Positions 1 to 11,300 of a stretch of 64,000 bases of DNA are shown in pieces. The stretch lies in assembly GCF_048128805.1 (NCBI RefSeq), contig NC_136016.1:9731501-9795500 (forward strand), written 5' to 3'. Origin of the DNA: Centroberyx gerrardi (taxonomy: Eukaryota; Chordata; Actinopteri; Beryciformes; Berycidae). How positions within the stretch are numbered: the stretch's first letter is position 1; every line of letters begins with the position of its first letter. The position numbers and the translations under genes were made by a program. The notes beneath the pieces were generated by a model. It made no database searches. It was given only the letters and a program-made list of their open reading frames with translations, and had not been told where the DNA came from.

Positions 1-356
1 GGGTTCACTTGCCTAGCCGTAACAGTATGATCCGGCCAGTCATGAACCCAGTGGACACAGCCAACCCTCTCTTGTCCCGGTGCAGTGGAAGAAAGCCCCG
101 GGGGGTTTCAGCCCCTTTCCCTGCCTGCTTGTCTGTCTCCCCTGCACTCTCAATCCCCAGCGCACTCAAGCCCCAACCCTCTCGTCTCCCGGCTGTGGAG
201 GAAAGCTCTGGGGGGTTTCCGCCCCTTTCCCTGCCTGCTTACCTTGCCCGTCTAGCAGCCTTGTCTGCTAGCGACCGACCAGCTAGCTTCCAGCCTGCAT
301 CTCGCCCTGTGTATCAGCCTGCTTCCCGGCGTGCTAGCAACCGGCCAGCTAGCCTT

Positions 357-524
357 CAGCCCGTCTCCCAGTTTGCTAGCTTTGGGCCTGCTAGCCACCA
401 GCCTGTCTCCCAGTTTGCTAGCTTCGGGCCTGCTAGCCACCAGCCTGTCTCCCAGTTTGCTAGCTTTGGGCCTGCTAGTTACCAGCCTGTCTCCCAGTCT
501 GCTAGCCTTGGGTCTGCTAGCCTT
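357..524 (+). repeat. 42-bp minisatellite, four units
   Basis: Four head-to-tail copies of a 42-bp unit differ from one another at only a few bases. Each contains the pieces 'gtctcccag' and 'tttgctagctt'. The period is exactly 14 codons, so copy-number changes would keep a reading frame. Confidence 0.85.
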
Positions 525-893
525 CAGCCTGCACCTCGGACTTCTCGCAACCAGCCTCCACTCCAGTCGGTTAGGCTCGGCGTCATGAGCCTGCAGTCTG
601 CCTGTCCTGAACCTGCCTGTCCTGATTCTGCATTTCCTGAACCCCATGAGACTAATATGGATCAGCTGTGGAGTCACCCTGACGTCCAGCGGTCACCCTA
701 TGAAGGGACTCGCCTTGCCATTTTCACGGGGAACTGCAGAGTCTCCAAGAGGAGGTGAGGTCCCGATGGCTCCCGACGCCACTGGCTCTCTCAGCAGCCC
801 AGCGCCACAGAGTCTCCGCTGCCTAGCGCCACAGAGTCTCCGCTGCCCAGCAACACGGAGTCTCTGCTGCTCAGCAGCACTACTGAGGTCCAG

Positions 894-1276
894 TCTGTTC
901 CTGCTCCGCTAAAGCTCCCTGTCCCCAAGCTGCGGCGGTCTCCTGTCCCTGCGCCGCGGAAACTCCCGGTCCCCGAGCTGTGGCGGTCTCCTGTTCCTGC
1001 TCCGCTAAAGCTCCCTGTCCCCAAGCTGCGGCGGTCTCCTGTCCCTGCGCCGCGGAAACTCCCGGTCCCCGAGCTGTGGCGGTCTCCTGTCCCTGCGCCG
1101 CGTAAGCGCCCGGTCCTGGAGCTGCGGTGGTCTCCTGTTCCTGCGCTGCTAAAGCCTTCTGTTTCTGAGCTGTTAAAGTCTTCTGTTCCTGTGTTGCAGC
1201 AATCCGCTGAGCCTGAGTTGCCGCAGTCTTCAGTACCTGTTCTGCTGCAGTCTCCTGTGGCTGTGCTCCAGCAGCC
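894..1276 (+). repeat. 48-bp minisatellite, about eight units
   Basis: Successive 48-bp units start at 894, 942, 990, 1038, 1086, 1134, 1182 and 1230. In one frame they read as 16-residue repeats of the type PVPAPRKLPVPELWRS. Units 1 and 3, and units 2 and 4, are almost identical, so a 96-bp dimer was duplicated recently. The later units are more decayed. Confidence 0.8.
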
Positions 1277-1647
1277 TCCTGTTCCTCTGGCTCCTCCAGC
1301 CATGCCAGATTCCCAACCGTCGGCCGCATTTGCCGACGCCCTACCATTCCCCGCCGGCCATCTCCGCCGACGGCCACTGCAGGACTCCCGTCCTGTATTC
1401 CAGTCTCTGGTCAACTCCAGTGACTCTAGTGGTTCCAGTGACTCTAGTGATTCCAGTGACACCGACGACTCCAGTGACTCTGATGACACCATCGACTCCA
1501 GTGACACCGACAATTCCTGTGTCTCCTGTGTCTACGGTGTCTCCAGTGTCCCCAGTGATTCCTGTAACACCAGTGCCAGTCCTGCACTCCAGTTTCTGGT
1601 TTCTGGTCCTGCTCTCCGGTCTCCGGCCTCCAGTCCTGCATTCCAGT

Positions 1648-2553
1648 CTAGTTAGACTCCAACTTGTCTCTGTAGGCTCTTTTGGCATCTCTGATGGCTT
1701 TCCGTAGGTCGTATCTGGACTTCCTCAAGGCCTCCAGGTCCCCAGAGCTATAGGCAGAGGACCGTGCTCTGAGTTTAGCACGGACATCACCATTAATCCA
1801 GGGCTTTTGGTTGGGGAAAGTCCTAACATTGACTTTCGGGACGACGTCATCAATGCACTTGGAGATGTAGGCTGAGACAGCGTCTGTGTATTCATCAATG
1901 TCCCCATCAGCTGCAACACAGAACATCTGCCAGTCTGTGGTTTCAAAACAGCCCTGGAGAGTGGCAATGGATTCCTCTCTCCAGCGTTGAACTGCCCGAA
2001 AAAACGGTTTTCCCTGTTTTAGTCGTTGTCTGTAGGTTGGGAGGAGAAGAATGGAAGTGTGATCTGCCTTTCCAAAGGCAGGGCGGGGGAGGGGTTTGTA
2101 GCTGTCCCGTAGTTGAGAATAACAATGGTCCAGGGTCTGATCACCACGGGTAGGAAAGTTAATATGCTGGTGATATTTAGGCAAAACTTTCCTCATATTA
2201 ACCCTATTGAAGTCGCCAACAACAATAGAAGCTGCCTCAGGGTGAGCGTTCTCCAGTCCATTGATTACTCCATAAAGGTTCTCTAGCGCTAGAGTTTTAT
2301 CCGCCTGCGGGGGGATGTAGACTGCTGTGATTATGGCGGAGCTGAATTCCCGAGGGAGGTAGAAGGGACGGACTTTTATAGTTAAGAGCTCCAGGTCTGG
2401 TGAGCAGTGTTTTGTGAGCACTGCTATATCCGAACTCCAGCGAGAATTAACCATAATGCAGATCCCACCGCCTCTGTGTTTACCTGACTCTGTAGTTCTG
2501 TCCTGCCGGTAGATGGAAAATCCAGCTGGGGTAACAGCCATATGATGGCCCAT
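1648..2553 (-). mobile_element. LINE endonuclease fragment (APE-type non-LTR retrotransposon)
   Basis: An open frame of about 301 codons reads as the C-terminal two thirds of an apurinic-endonuclease-like domain followed by the linker towards reverse transcriptase. Visible signatures are the AVYIPPQAD strand, VVGDFNRVNM (the catalytic GDFN box), TLDHCYSQL, and FGKADHTSILL with the catalytic D-H pair. A basic linker with FPNQKPWING and [12 protein letters not shown] follows. The reverse transcriptase is absent, because the element stops at the boundary with the tandem-repeat block. The family resembles the Jockey/I-like APE clades common in fish. The clade is inferred; the endonuclease identity is clear. 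Confidence 0.85.
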
Positions 2554-2559
2554 ATGCTG

Positions 2560-5500
2560 TGAAGACCGCCCTAGGCTGGGTCATCAATGGACCAATCGTA
2601 AGAGGTGTCAGCTCAGATAACACTGGACTACAGAGTCACACAGTGAATCGAATCTCAGTATCTGACATGGAGGACTTATGGATCCAACAATACAATGCTG
2701 ACTTTCCAGAAAAAACGGTGCGATGAAAAGACAGAGATGTCACATGAAGATCACCAATTCATGCAATTGGTGTCAGAGTCAACAAAACTTGTGGATGGTC
2801 ACTACTGCATTGGATTGCCTCTGAGAGATAGAGAGGTGAAGATGGCAAACAACAATTGCGTGGCAGAACAATGCCTTACTAACCTCAAAAGAAAGCTCCA
2901 CAAAGATCCCGACCTTCACCAGGAGTATTCATGAGAGGCATACTCGAGAAGGGCTATGCAGCCAAAATACCCAAGGAGCAGTTAGAGCACACTGATGGGA
3001 AAGTTTGGTTTATACCTCACCATGGCGTACACCAGCTGAAAAAGAGGAAGTTAAGGGTTGTGAGTTCTGACAAGGTTCCGGGAACAACAAGTTGCCATGA
3101 TGGCTGACATCGAGTCCATGTTTTATCAAGTCAGAATACCTGATGAGGACACAGACCTGTTGTGTTTCCTTTGGTGGCTGGATGGTAATCTAAGGCAAGA
3201 TCCAGAAGAGTACCGCATGTATGTACACTTGTTTGGAGCAACATCCTCCTCCAGCTGTGTGTCTTATGCCATGAGACAAACTGCTGAAAATGGAAAGAGT
3301 AAGACTGCAACAGAGGCCGCAGAAACAATGCTCAACAATTTCTATGTGGACGACTTTTTGAAATCTGTAGCTACAGACAATCTTGCTGTTGCTCTTGCCA
3401 AGGACCTCACGACTTTGTGCTCCAGTGGACGATTCCATTTAACCAAGTGGATTAGCAACAGTAGAGTCTTGTTGTTGTCAATCCCCAAAGAAGAACAAGC
3501 CTCAGAAGTAAAGGATTTAGACTTATGCCATGATCAGCTACCGGTTCAGAGAGCACTGTGCATCTGGCGGTGCACAGACTCAGACAAGTTCAAGTTTAAG
3601 ATACAGGTGCAAGAGAGACCATGCACCAGAAGGTGAATCTTATCAGTTGTCAGTTCTGTCTACGACCCTCTGGGGTTCGTGTCACTATTCATCTTGCCAC
3701 TAAAACTTATCTTGAGAGACCTCTGCAGAAGAGGATGGGATAATGAAATTTCCCCAAAAGCAGAGATGGCAAAAATGGATGACAGACCTGCAACAACTCT
3801 CATCCTTCAGTGTCAACAGATGTGTCAAGCCAGCAGGATTTGGAGCCACAATCAATAACACCACTTTTCAGATGCTAGTCTTACCTCCTGTTGACAAATG
3901 AACAAAGTCAGAAACATTCAACCTTCCTAATGGCTAAATCAAGGTTGCACCACTCAGATTACGATTCCCAGGATGGAGTTGACAGCTGCAGTGGTAGGAG
4001 TAAAAAAACCCAAAAAGTTAAAACAAGAGCTACAGGTACAGCTGGAGGAGTCTATTTTCTGGACCGCCATTGACTACGTTTACATGGACTGCAATAATCC
4101 GACTATTGACTTTATTCTAAATAAGACAATATTTCGATTAAGGTGTTTACATGAGTTGCTTATAGAATATTCCATTCATATTCCCATTTACATGCTACAG
4201 AGCATAGTCCGATTAATGACTGAAGACGCACACCCGCATTACGTCCCTACATCCTACGTCCGAGTTTCCCTCCAGAATTGAACCTGAAACCCTTTCTGTC
4301 ATGTTGCTACCGTGGTCGGGACAAAATGTTGGGACTTCTTTTTACCGGTGGCAGTCATGTTTTCTTCTGTAAACAAGTTGCGCAACACTCGCTGGAAGCT
4401 AAGGCATGCATCGTCAAGCAGTTGGATTGCCATACGTGTCGCAAAATGCTGCGAAAACTCTGATAGCACGTCATAGTGCGATTAAGGTGTATACATGTCT
4501 ACAATGGACATCAATAATGCGACTAAAATCGCTTACTCTGACTATGACCTTATTCGGGTTAAGGTAATCAGAAAATGCTGTTTACATGGCAGTGTCTTAT
4601 TCAGAGTATTGTCTTAATCGGGTTACTATCGGAATATTGCAGTCCATGTAAACGTGCTCAGTGTCACAGTCCTGAGATGCATTGAAAAAGATGCCGGTCG
4701 TTTCATGACATTTGTGCCCAATCGAGTCTCATACATCCGAGAAGCTACAGAGCCCACCCAGTGGAAGTATGTGAACACGAGCATCAACCCAGCAGATCAA
4801 GCCTCAAGAGGTTTCACAGCAGAGAAGTTTCTACAGAGTAAAAACTGGATTCAAGGGCCAGACTTCTTGTTAAAGACAGAGTGCAGCCTACCCATGTAAC
4901 AGAGGAGGATGTTGAGAGAAAGAAGAGGTGCAGTAAGTCAACTCGTTGACTCCAGTTGGTACAAACTGCAAATGGCTGCAGCATAGTTCCTACGCTTGAA
5001 AGAGATCTTGCTTCACGAGTCAGAAAAGAAAGGAATTCCAGCAGACCATTTGCCAGCATGAGAGTGATCATATCAAAGCAAAATCCCTTCTCAAACATAA
5101 GCAGAGATTGGAAAAGAAAGTGCTTACTGTGGAGGATTTATTCAAGGCAGAGTTAGAGCTGATTCGTTTCAGTCAGAGACAAATGTATGACCAAGAGATC
5201 ACAGCCTTACAGCGAGGAAACAAAGAAGACCCACATCTTCAAATTAGATCTTTATCTGGACCAAGGAGTCTTGAGAGTAGGTGGGCGATTAAGCAGATCC
5301 GCAATGCCTGTGGAGGCCAAGCACCCTGCCATTTTGCATAAGGACCATCGGATTGCCTCACTTATCCTTAAGCGCATACACCAAGAAACCAGGCACTCTG
5401 GAAAAAATCATGTCCTTGCCAAACTGAGGCAGCGGTATTGGATACCAAGAGGCAACTCAGCAGTGCGACGAATGATCTCTGAATGCAGCACCTGTAAAAG

Positions 5501-5880
5501 ACTACACGCAAAGGCAGGTGAACAAAAAATGTCAGACCTGCGTGAAGATTGGTTACTGCCTGACCACCCCTGATTCACAAATACTTCGGACCCTTCGAGG
5601 TCAGAAGAGGTGTGTGGTTAAAAGATGTGTGGCTAAAAGATGTGTGGCTAAAAAAGCTGTGTGGTTAAAAGATATGGTGTGCTCTTCACATGCTTAACCA
5701 TAAGAGCAGTACACCTTGAAGTGGCACACTTGCTTGACACAGACTCATGTGTCAACGCTTTGCGTCGCTTCATGTGCAGAAGAGGTCAGGTGTTGATCCT
5801 TCGCTCTGACAACGGCACTAATTTTGTAGGCGCAGAGAGAGAGTTACGGCAAATGTTGGAGTATCTAGAATGGTATACAT
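2560..5880 (+). mobile_element. BEL/Pao LTR retrotransposon fossil (pol part)
   Basis: This is a broken copy of a BEL/Pao element. In order it keeps a protease/RT linker (TALGWVINGP), reverse transcriptase with the YVDD catalytic box near 3340-3350, RNase H, the integrase zinc region (TRHSG...CSTCKRL, about 5380-5510) and the start of the integrase core ([17 protein letters not shown], about 5800-5860). Gag and the upstream LTR are absent. The reading frame is interrupted many times, at least half a dozen. A MITE sits inside it (4076-4655), which means the copy is old. A possible LTR follows at 5880. Confidence 0.85.
4076..4655. mobile_element. MITE inserted in the BEL/Pao fossil
   Basis: A 580-bp non-coding element is bounded by near-perfect inverted repeats of about 21 bp, beginning ACGTTTACATGGACTGCAAT. 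Subterminal inverted copies of 'cgattaaggtgt...acatg' repeat inside it. I could not find a clean target-site duplication, so the superfamily is left open. The flanks on both sides belong to the same retrotransposon domain, which shows that it inserted there. Confidence 0.85.
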
Positions 5881-6230
5881 GTATGGTAATTGATATGCTA
5901 TCAGCCTAGTCAATTAGGGGCCGGCTATGTAAGAGCCATTTCTCGTTAATATATTTTATTTATATTTTGTATCTCTTATATTGACTTATTCTGTTTGGAT
6001 AGATTTATGTTTTGATAAATATTACTAATACTCAACATTTACTTATTGCTAATACTCAACATTTACTACAACATTTAGCTAGAACGCAAAACTAGTTTTT
6101 GACCGTGCCTTTATCAGCGTGTCCTGTGCCTTTGTTTGATTTGCATATCCTCAGTAAACGGTAAAACAAAGAACTTGGAGTGAAGAGACTTTTTTTTTGT
6201 CACGCGTCAACTATATGCCGAAGTTCAACA
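5880..6230 (+). mobile_element. Possible LTR of a BEL/Pao-type element
   Basis: The segment starts TGTATGG and ends TTCAACA, so it has TG...CA ends. It carries an AT-rich middle and a stretch near 6150-6190 resembling R/U5 sequence. It directly follows the integrase fragment and directly precedes the receptor pseudogene. No second LTR was found for comparison, so this is inferred from the ends and position only. It is treated as a fossil. Confidence 0.4.
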
Positions 6231-6288
6231 GTTTAAGTGAGTTTAATACAGAATCAAGAAAGCTGCACTTTCAGTTTCCAATAAGGAA

Positions 6289-7721
6289 GACCTGAAGGTG
6301 GCAGCTCCTGTAAGGTGGACGTCCACAAGTTCCCCTTAGACACACAGCGATGCAGCATCACCTTCAGCACTGTCATGTACACTGGTGAGTGACTGAACAT
6401 TTGTATGTGTGATTTATCCACCTTAACTCGAACAACTTGGACCTTTCATTTGTAAGCACCAATAGTAAGCCTCCAATTCCTTCCTCCCTGCCTTCCTGGC
6501 TTCTCTCCGTATCTCCCTCTCTCCACTCCTCAGTTGATGAAGTGCGACTCATCCCTTCCTCCAACTCGTCTTGGGCCGCACAGTTTTCTCTTGAGTTGCT
6601 TCCTGTTGCCCATCCTGTTCTTCCTGTGTCTGGATCTGGCCTCCTTCCTCATCTCAGATCATCGGGGAGAGAAGCTGGGCTTCAAGGTCACCGTGCTGCT
6701 GGCCATCTCAGTCCTGCTGCTCATCTTAAACGACATCCTGCCCTCCATGTCCAACAAGACTCCACCCATATGTACAACGCACACTCACACATTTAGCTTA
6801 ACTGATTTCTTATTCATATCAGCCATAACAGTACGTAGTGATAAATAGTGTATTTTTTGGTCTTTTTAATTTGTTTTCCTCCTCCCAGCGACCTACTGCA
6901 TTGTGATTTTTGCTCTGATGCTGCTGAGTCTCTTGGAGACGATCTAGGTGACGTATCTGATGGAGGACTTGGGACTTGACTTTGACTTTGTATTTTGATG
7001 ACTTGTCAAGTCTTGACAAAAGATCTTGTGTTGTTGTGTGTAAATGACTTAAAAGTGATCAGATTTGTTCCACCAAACGACTGAATTTAAATTCTGTTCT
7101 CTGAATTTGTATGGAATGATTGAATTTATTGAAGTTGAATCTGATTATAGAAATCAAACTCATGATGCTCTTACCAAGTTTTTATCCTATTAAAACCATA
7201 TTGCATTGAAAAGATATTTAGTTTTCTTTAAGATATTAAATTGATACTGGACTTGATTTGTTCTGACTTGACTTGCTGTTCTACATTTAGACTTGAGACT
7301 TGACATTAATGACTTGGACTTGACTTGGTAATATACATTTAGATTTGGGACTTGACTTGAGACTTGTGCCTCAAGACTTGAGCAAAGTTGACTTGGTCAC
7401 ACCTCTGCTTGTTGCAAAAAATAAGTGTCAAATACAGTATCATCAGTCTAAGCAGGAGAATAATCAACTTCAACATTCATCTACCAAATCCAGGTTGGTA
7501 ACAGCAGACAGTCAGGTGAGTCTGGTGTGTTACTGCTGATCCTGGAGGAGCTGAGGGAGCTGCAGAAAAGCCTGGCTCCGCTCCTCAGCAGCAAGCAGGA
7601 AGCAGGGAAGACCGGCTACTGGACCAGAGCGGCCAGAAGAATCAACACAGCTTTCTTCATTTGCTACGTCATCGCTGTCTCACTTTTTCTAATATTCATG
7701 TGTATAGAATGGAGCATTTAG
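6289..7721 (+). pseudogene. 5-HT3-like receptor copy A (decayed)
   Basis: These are remnants of a Cys-loop ligand-gated channel homologous exon by exon to the intact copy downstream. Present are the end of the Cys-loop exon (about 6289-6384, CKVDVHKFPLDTQRC, splice donor kept) and the first part of exon 6 (from 6534) joined directly to the middle of exon 7 (M1-M2, about 6592-6768). Also present are exon 8 (about 6889-6960, M3) and an intact last exon with M4 (7494-7721). Exons 1-4 and 9 are missing. Damage includes a one-base loss in the Cys-loop exon, the exon 6-7 deletion with loss of the intron, and a stop in M3 where copy B has Leu (ETI-stop-VTYL against ETILVMYL). It is clearly non-functional as a channel, although the last exon is well preserved. 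Confidence 0.88.
6963..7407. mobile_element. hAT-like non-autonomous element with 'gacttg' repeats
   Basis: The right end reads, on the minus strand, CAGAGGTGTGACCAAGTCAA. CAGAGGTG is the start typical of a widespread fish hAT family whose ends are full of 'caagtc/gacttg' repeats. Both ends here are rich in that hexamer, while the middle is AT-rich. The left end is truncated or diverged. It occupies the place where exon 9 of copy A should be. Confidence 0.55.
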
Positions 7722-8373
7722 AGATGACAAAAATGTTATATCATTGTTGGAGTTTTGTAAGCTTTACCAGTCACCTGATATATGTTCACCTGTATGTGTG
7801 ACAGTTCATTTGGGTGAAAAATGTCAACTAAAGTATTCACAGTTGTGTTGTTGTTCTTTCCCTGCTGTTAAGCAAGGCACTTAACAGTTGTTGTTTGGTG
7901 TATTGCATTTATTGTGATTGTTGCTTTGCTGTTTGCCCAGAACACATGGAGTGTATATTGAGGTGCCATTCTCACCTGTCTTTGTGTGTTATTCTGTTCA
8001 ACTTACTGCTCTCTACTGTGGCACTATGCTGTTAAACATCATTATAGCCCAGTTTGCCCCTCAGTCTCTTTCCAACACAGCTCCTGCCTCCTCCTCTCCT
8101 ATCAGGCCATTAAGAATTACTGTGATATCCGTTGTGGGAGTGACCGCTAACTTCAAATGCCTGTTACACTGACCAATAAGATTAAAAAAAAGGTTTGTCA
8201 TTCAATTTGCCCAGCCCTCCTGTAGTGTATAAGTGGCATTATTGCTGGAACAGACTTACTAACACTGTCAGACAGCAGGGGAAGGACACAGAGATACACA
8301 TTTGCTCTCTCCTCACATAGATTGCACTTCACATGCTTCTCTACACACATACACACTCACAGGTGCAGTTATA
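7722..8373 (+). other. Intergenic region and putative promoter of receptor copy B
   Basis: No recognised gene lies here. An 84-codon open frame at 7918-8172 has no domain and is followed by 'aataagattaaaaaaaa'. Just upstream of copy B, 'gtataagtgg' (about 8227-8236) is a weak TATA-like candidate, 145 bp before the start codon. Confidence 0.35.
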
Positions 8374-11300
8374 ATGTGTATTGGTCTTCTTTTGCTACTC
8401 TTCCTCTCAGGTAAGCTATAATAATGTTCAGTATATTGCATGGTGTGTGAGGTGTTATCTGGAACGTTCTTGCAGTTTGGATGAATGATAAACTTCTTTC
8501 CTAAACATTCTGGTGATGAGTAGGAGTGCTGATGCTGAGGCTTGTTAACTTAATTACACAGCAGTGCCTTTTCTTTATCATTTTATTATATACTGTCTTA
8601 CTAAAAACTCTAAGGGTAAGAAACTGGAAAGATGGAATGGTTTTCTGTGTTTCTATGCTCTGTTTTTTTCCCATTTGCATGCCGCTGTTTGGGTCCTGCA
8701 GAAAGGGTTTATGGTGATGAAACTAATCAGTAGCCACAATAAGACTTCCAGTGTGAAACAGTCAGCAGTAAATGTCTTGTTGACAAACATGTATTTCAGA
8801 GGTTTCTGATTAATACCGAATACCAAAAATTTAAAAAGTGAGAATTGCAACGGATGAATATGAAATTATCATTATTTCTTTTCAAAATGACCTTTTAACA
8901 GCTTATATTTACAATCAAGGGCCATTAGATTGCATTAGATTAGAAGCATCTTGGGAGAACAGAATCAAACTTTTAAACCCATAGCTGGGTAGAAATGCGT
9001 GCTGCTGGCCTTGATTTGATCAACATGCAACATTTGGTGGTATAGCAGCTCTAATGGAGAGCCTTAATTAAACTCAAAGGACTGTAAAATGCTCACATTT
9101 AACCATCAATCAGTGGATTAATATAGAGCGAACATCTCACATGTCTGCCAACGCCCAAACTGTTAGAACTCATAATGGCCTCTCAGTGACCACAACCAGC
9201 ACTACTTGAAAGGATTTTGGTTTTCAGAAGTGAGTGACTTTCAACCATGGATTCATACCCAGAGCAGGTAACAATTTGCAGGGTGTCTGTAGGATAGGCT
9301 AATGTTGCGTACTTTTTTTTTTATGACAAAAATGCATTAAGCAACTGAAAGAGCACATAACTCTGACATCAAGGCAATTACTGTACAGTGGCAAGCAAAT
9401 TGTAGTTTAAAAGCAAAATTTTGAGCTTGAAAATCAGCGTCACATTTCCCTGTTAATTCTACTGATGTTTTAAGAATATTTTCTCCCATAGAGAAACTGT
9501 GTTGATCTTTTGGCTGTAGATGGGGTGTCCTCTCAGAGTGGCTGTAGTTACCAGGATGTCTTGAACTACCTGAACCTGACCAAAAGTAATGAGCTGTACA
9601 CATTGACACGGCCCGTTAGGAACCACACACAACCTACAGTGGTAGATCTGCATGTCACGCTCTATGCCATTCTAGATGTGGTAAGTGGTTTACGGCTTTC
9701 AAATCATGTCCATTTATCAGTGTATCTGTGTGTCTGTGTGTGTTTATCTGCACTTTGTAAGTGTTGATTTTTCAGTGACAATTACTTTGAGTTGTATCAA
9801 TGGTTTGTTCACTCATAGAGCTGCTATGGCTCTAAAGTGTTTAGTTAACTGGTGGGTGCGGACACTCTCTCAGAGTTAAATTCACACTGATGATTTTGCT
9901 GTGTGGGGGTCATTATGCTGGTTGTGCTGCCATGTTTGCTGGCCTGAAAGATTCTGACACATATTTGTTTACTCACAGATTGAGATAGACCAGAGATTTG
10001 TTCCTTACGTTTGGGTTGAGATGGTGAGTTCTCTCAGGGTGATTCACTTTCTTTAAAACAAATGATAACACGATGCATCTCTGACCTCTCACCCTGTTAG
10101 GAAACTCAACTGTCTTTCTTTTTTAAAATGGCATCATCTCATCCATTTCTTTTTCTCTCAGTCCCCCATGCCTATTGCCCCTCTTTCTCATTGTTCTTGT
10201 TATTTACTTTTTTCTTTAATTGCTTTCATTTGTTGGGAATTTTCCTCTGGTTGTCTTCTGCAGATGTGGAATAATGAGTACATCTCCTGGGAGCCGGATG
10301 CGTTCTGTGGAATCGATGAAGTTATTCTTCCTATTGAACTTCTGTGGAAGCCAGACATCAGTATTGCTGAGATGTAAGTGTGAATGTATGCGTGCACACA
10401 TGCACATGCACACACATACACACACACACGTCTCAGCAATAACTTGAGGATATTTTAAATCACATCAGAACATAACTACAGAACAGTTTTTACATGTTGC
10501 CCCCATTTGAGGGTACAAAAAGTATTTAAACAGATTATGTTTCTATTTAACAAAATAGTAATTTTTATTGTGTAGCGTATTCTTACTGTACAATGACTTC
10601 TAAAAGTCTGAAGCCCATAAACATCACCAGACTCTTGCCATACCCTCTTTGTAGACAGAGGGAAATGACTATATTGTTTACTTTCTGAATGTAGCATTCA
10701 ATGCATTTATTTCATATCATATCACACTGTAGATTTAGTTATGCAGTATTCCATGAAGAAAGAGCCATCCATAATATATTGATGCAAGCATAATTGCCAT
10801 AATGTGTGTGTGTGTGTGTGTTTCCTTCTAGGACAGAGAAGGATAAGGCCCCTCCAAGTCCCTATCTCTCCATTTACAGCAATGGGGAGGTCTATGTGAA
10901 GAACGACCTGGTGATGGTCAGCAGCTGCAAGATGCAAATCTACAGTTTTCCCTTTGACACCCAGAACTGCAGCCTCACATTTAGCTCAGTCATGCACTCA
11001 GGTGAGGGAGTGGCAATCTGTGTGTCCAAGTGCACGTGTCTGTGTGAGTGTGTATGTGCGTGTGCTGCAAAAAATTTTATGGCTTATTGTCTACGTCACA
11101 CACACACCACCAGGCACCCTGGGTTACCTCACTATTTCCTTCTCTCCTGCCTCAGTCGAGAAACTGCAACTCCGCCCGCTCGCCAACTCAAAAGTGGCTA
11201 CAGCGTGGTCTAAAATGGTGATGCAGGGCGAGGACGAGTGGACGTTTGACAGCCTGACAGTCGACCCTTTCAATAGCAGCAGCTCAGAAGGTCATGGCAG

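Larger units (their letters stand above)
1..1647. repeat. GC-rich tandem-repeat DNA with fossil coding character
   Basis: This is proline/serine-codon-rich sequence made largely of tandem units whose lengths are multiples of three. A 42-bp unit is repeated four times at about 357-524, and a 48-bp unit about eight times at about 894-1276. The distal part (about 1410-1530) is a short array around 'ccagtgac'. A long open frame covers the first 750 bp, reading as a 14-residue repeat (QPVSQFASFGPASH), but no single frame spans the whole block. No domain is recognised. The block abuts a LINE fragment at 1648, so it is most likely the low-complexity part of a transposon-encoded protein. A decayed host repeat protein is the alternative. 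Confidence 0.5.

Noticed and set aside
7918-8172. 84-codon open frame between receptor copies A and B
   Set aside because: No domain, no splice context and no similarity to receptor exons could be seen.
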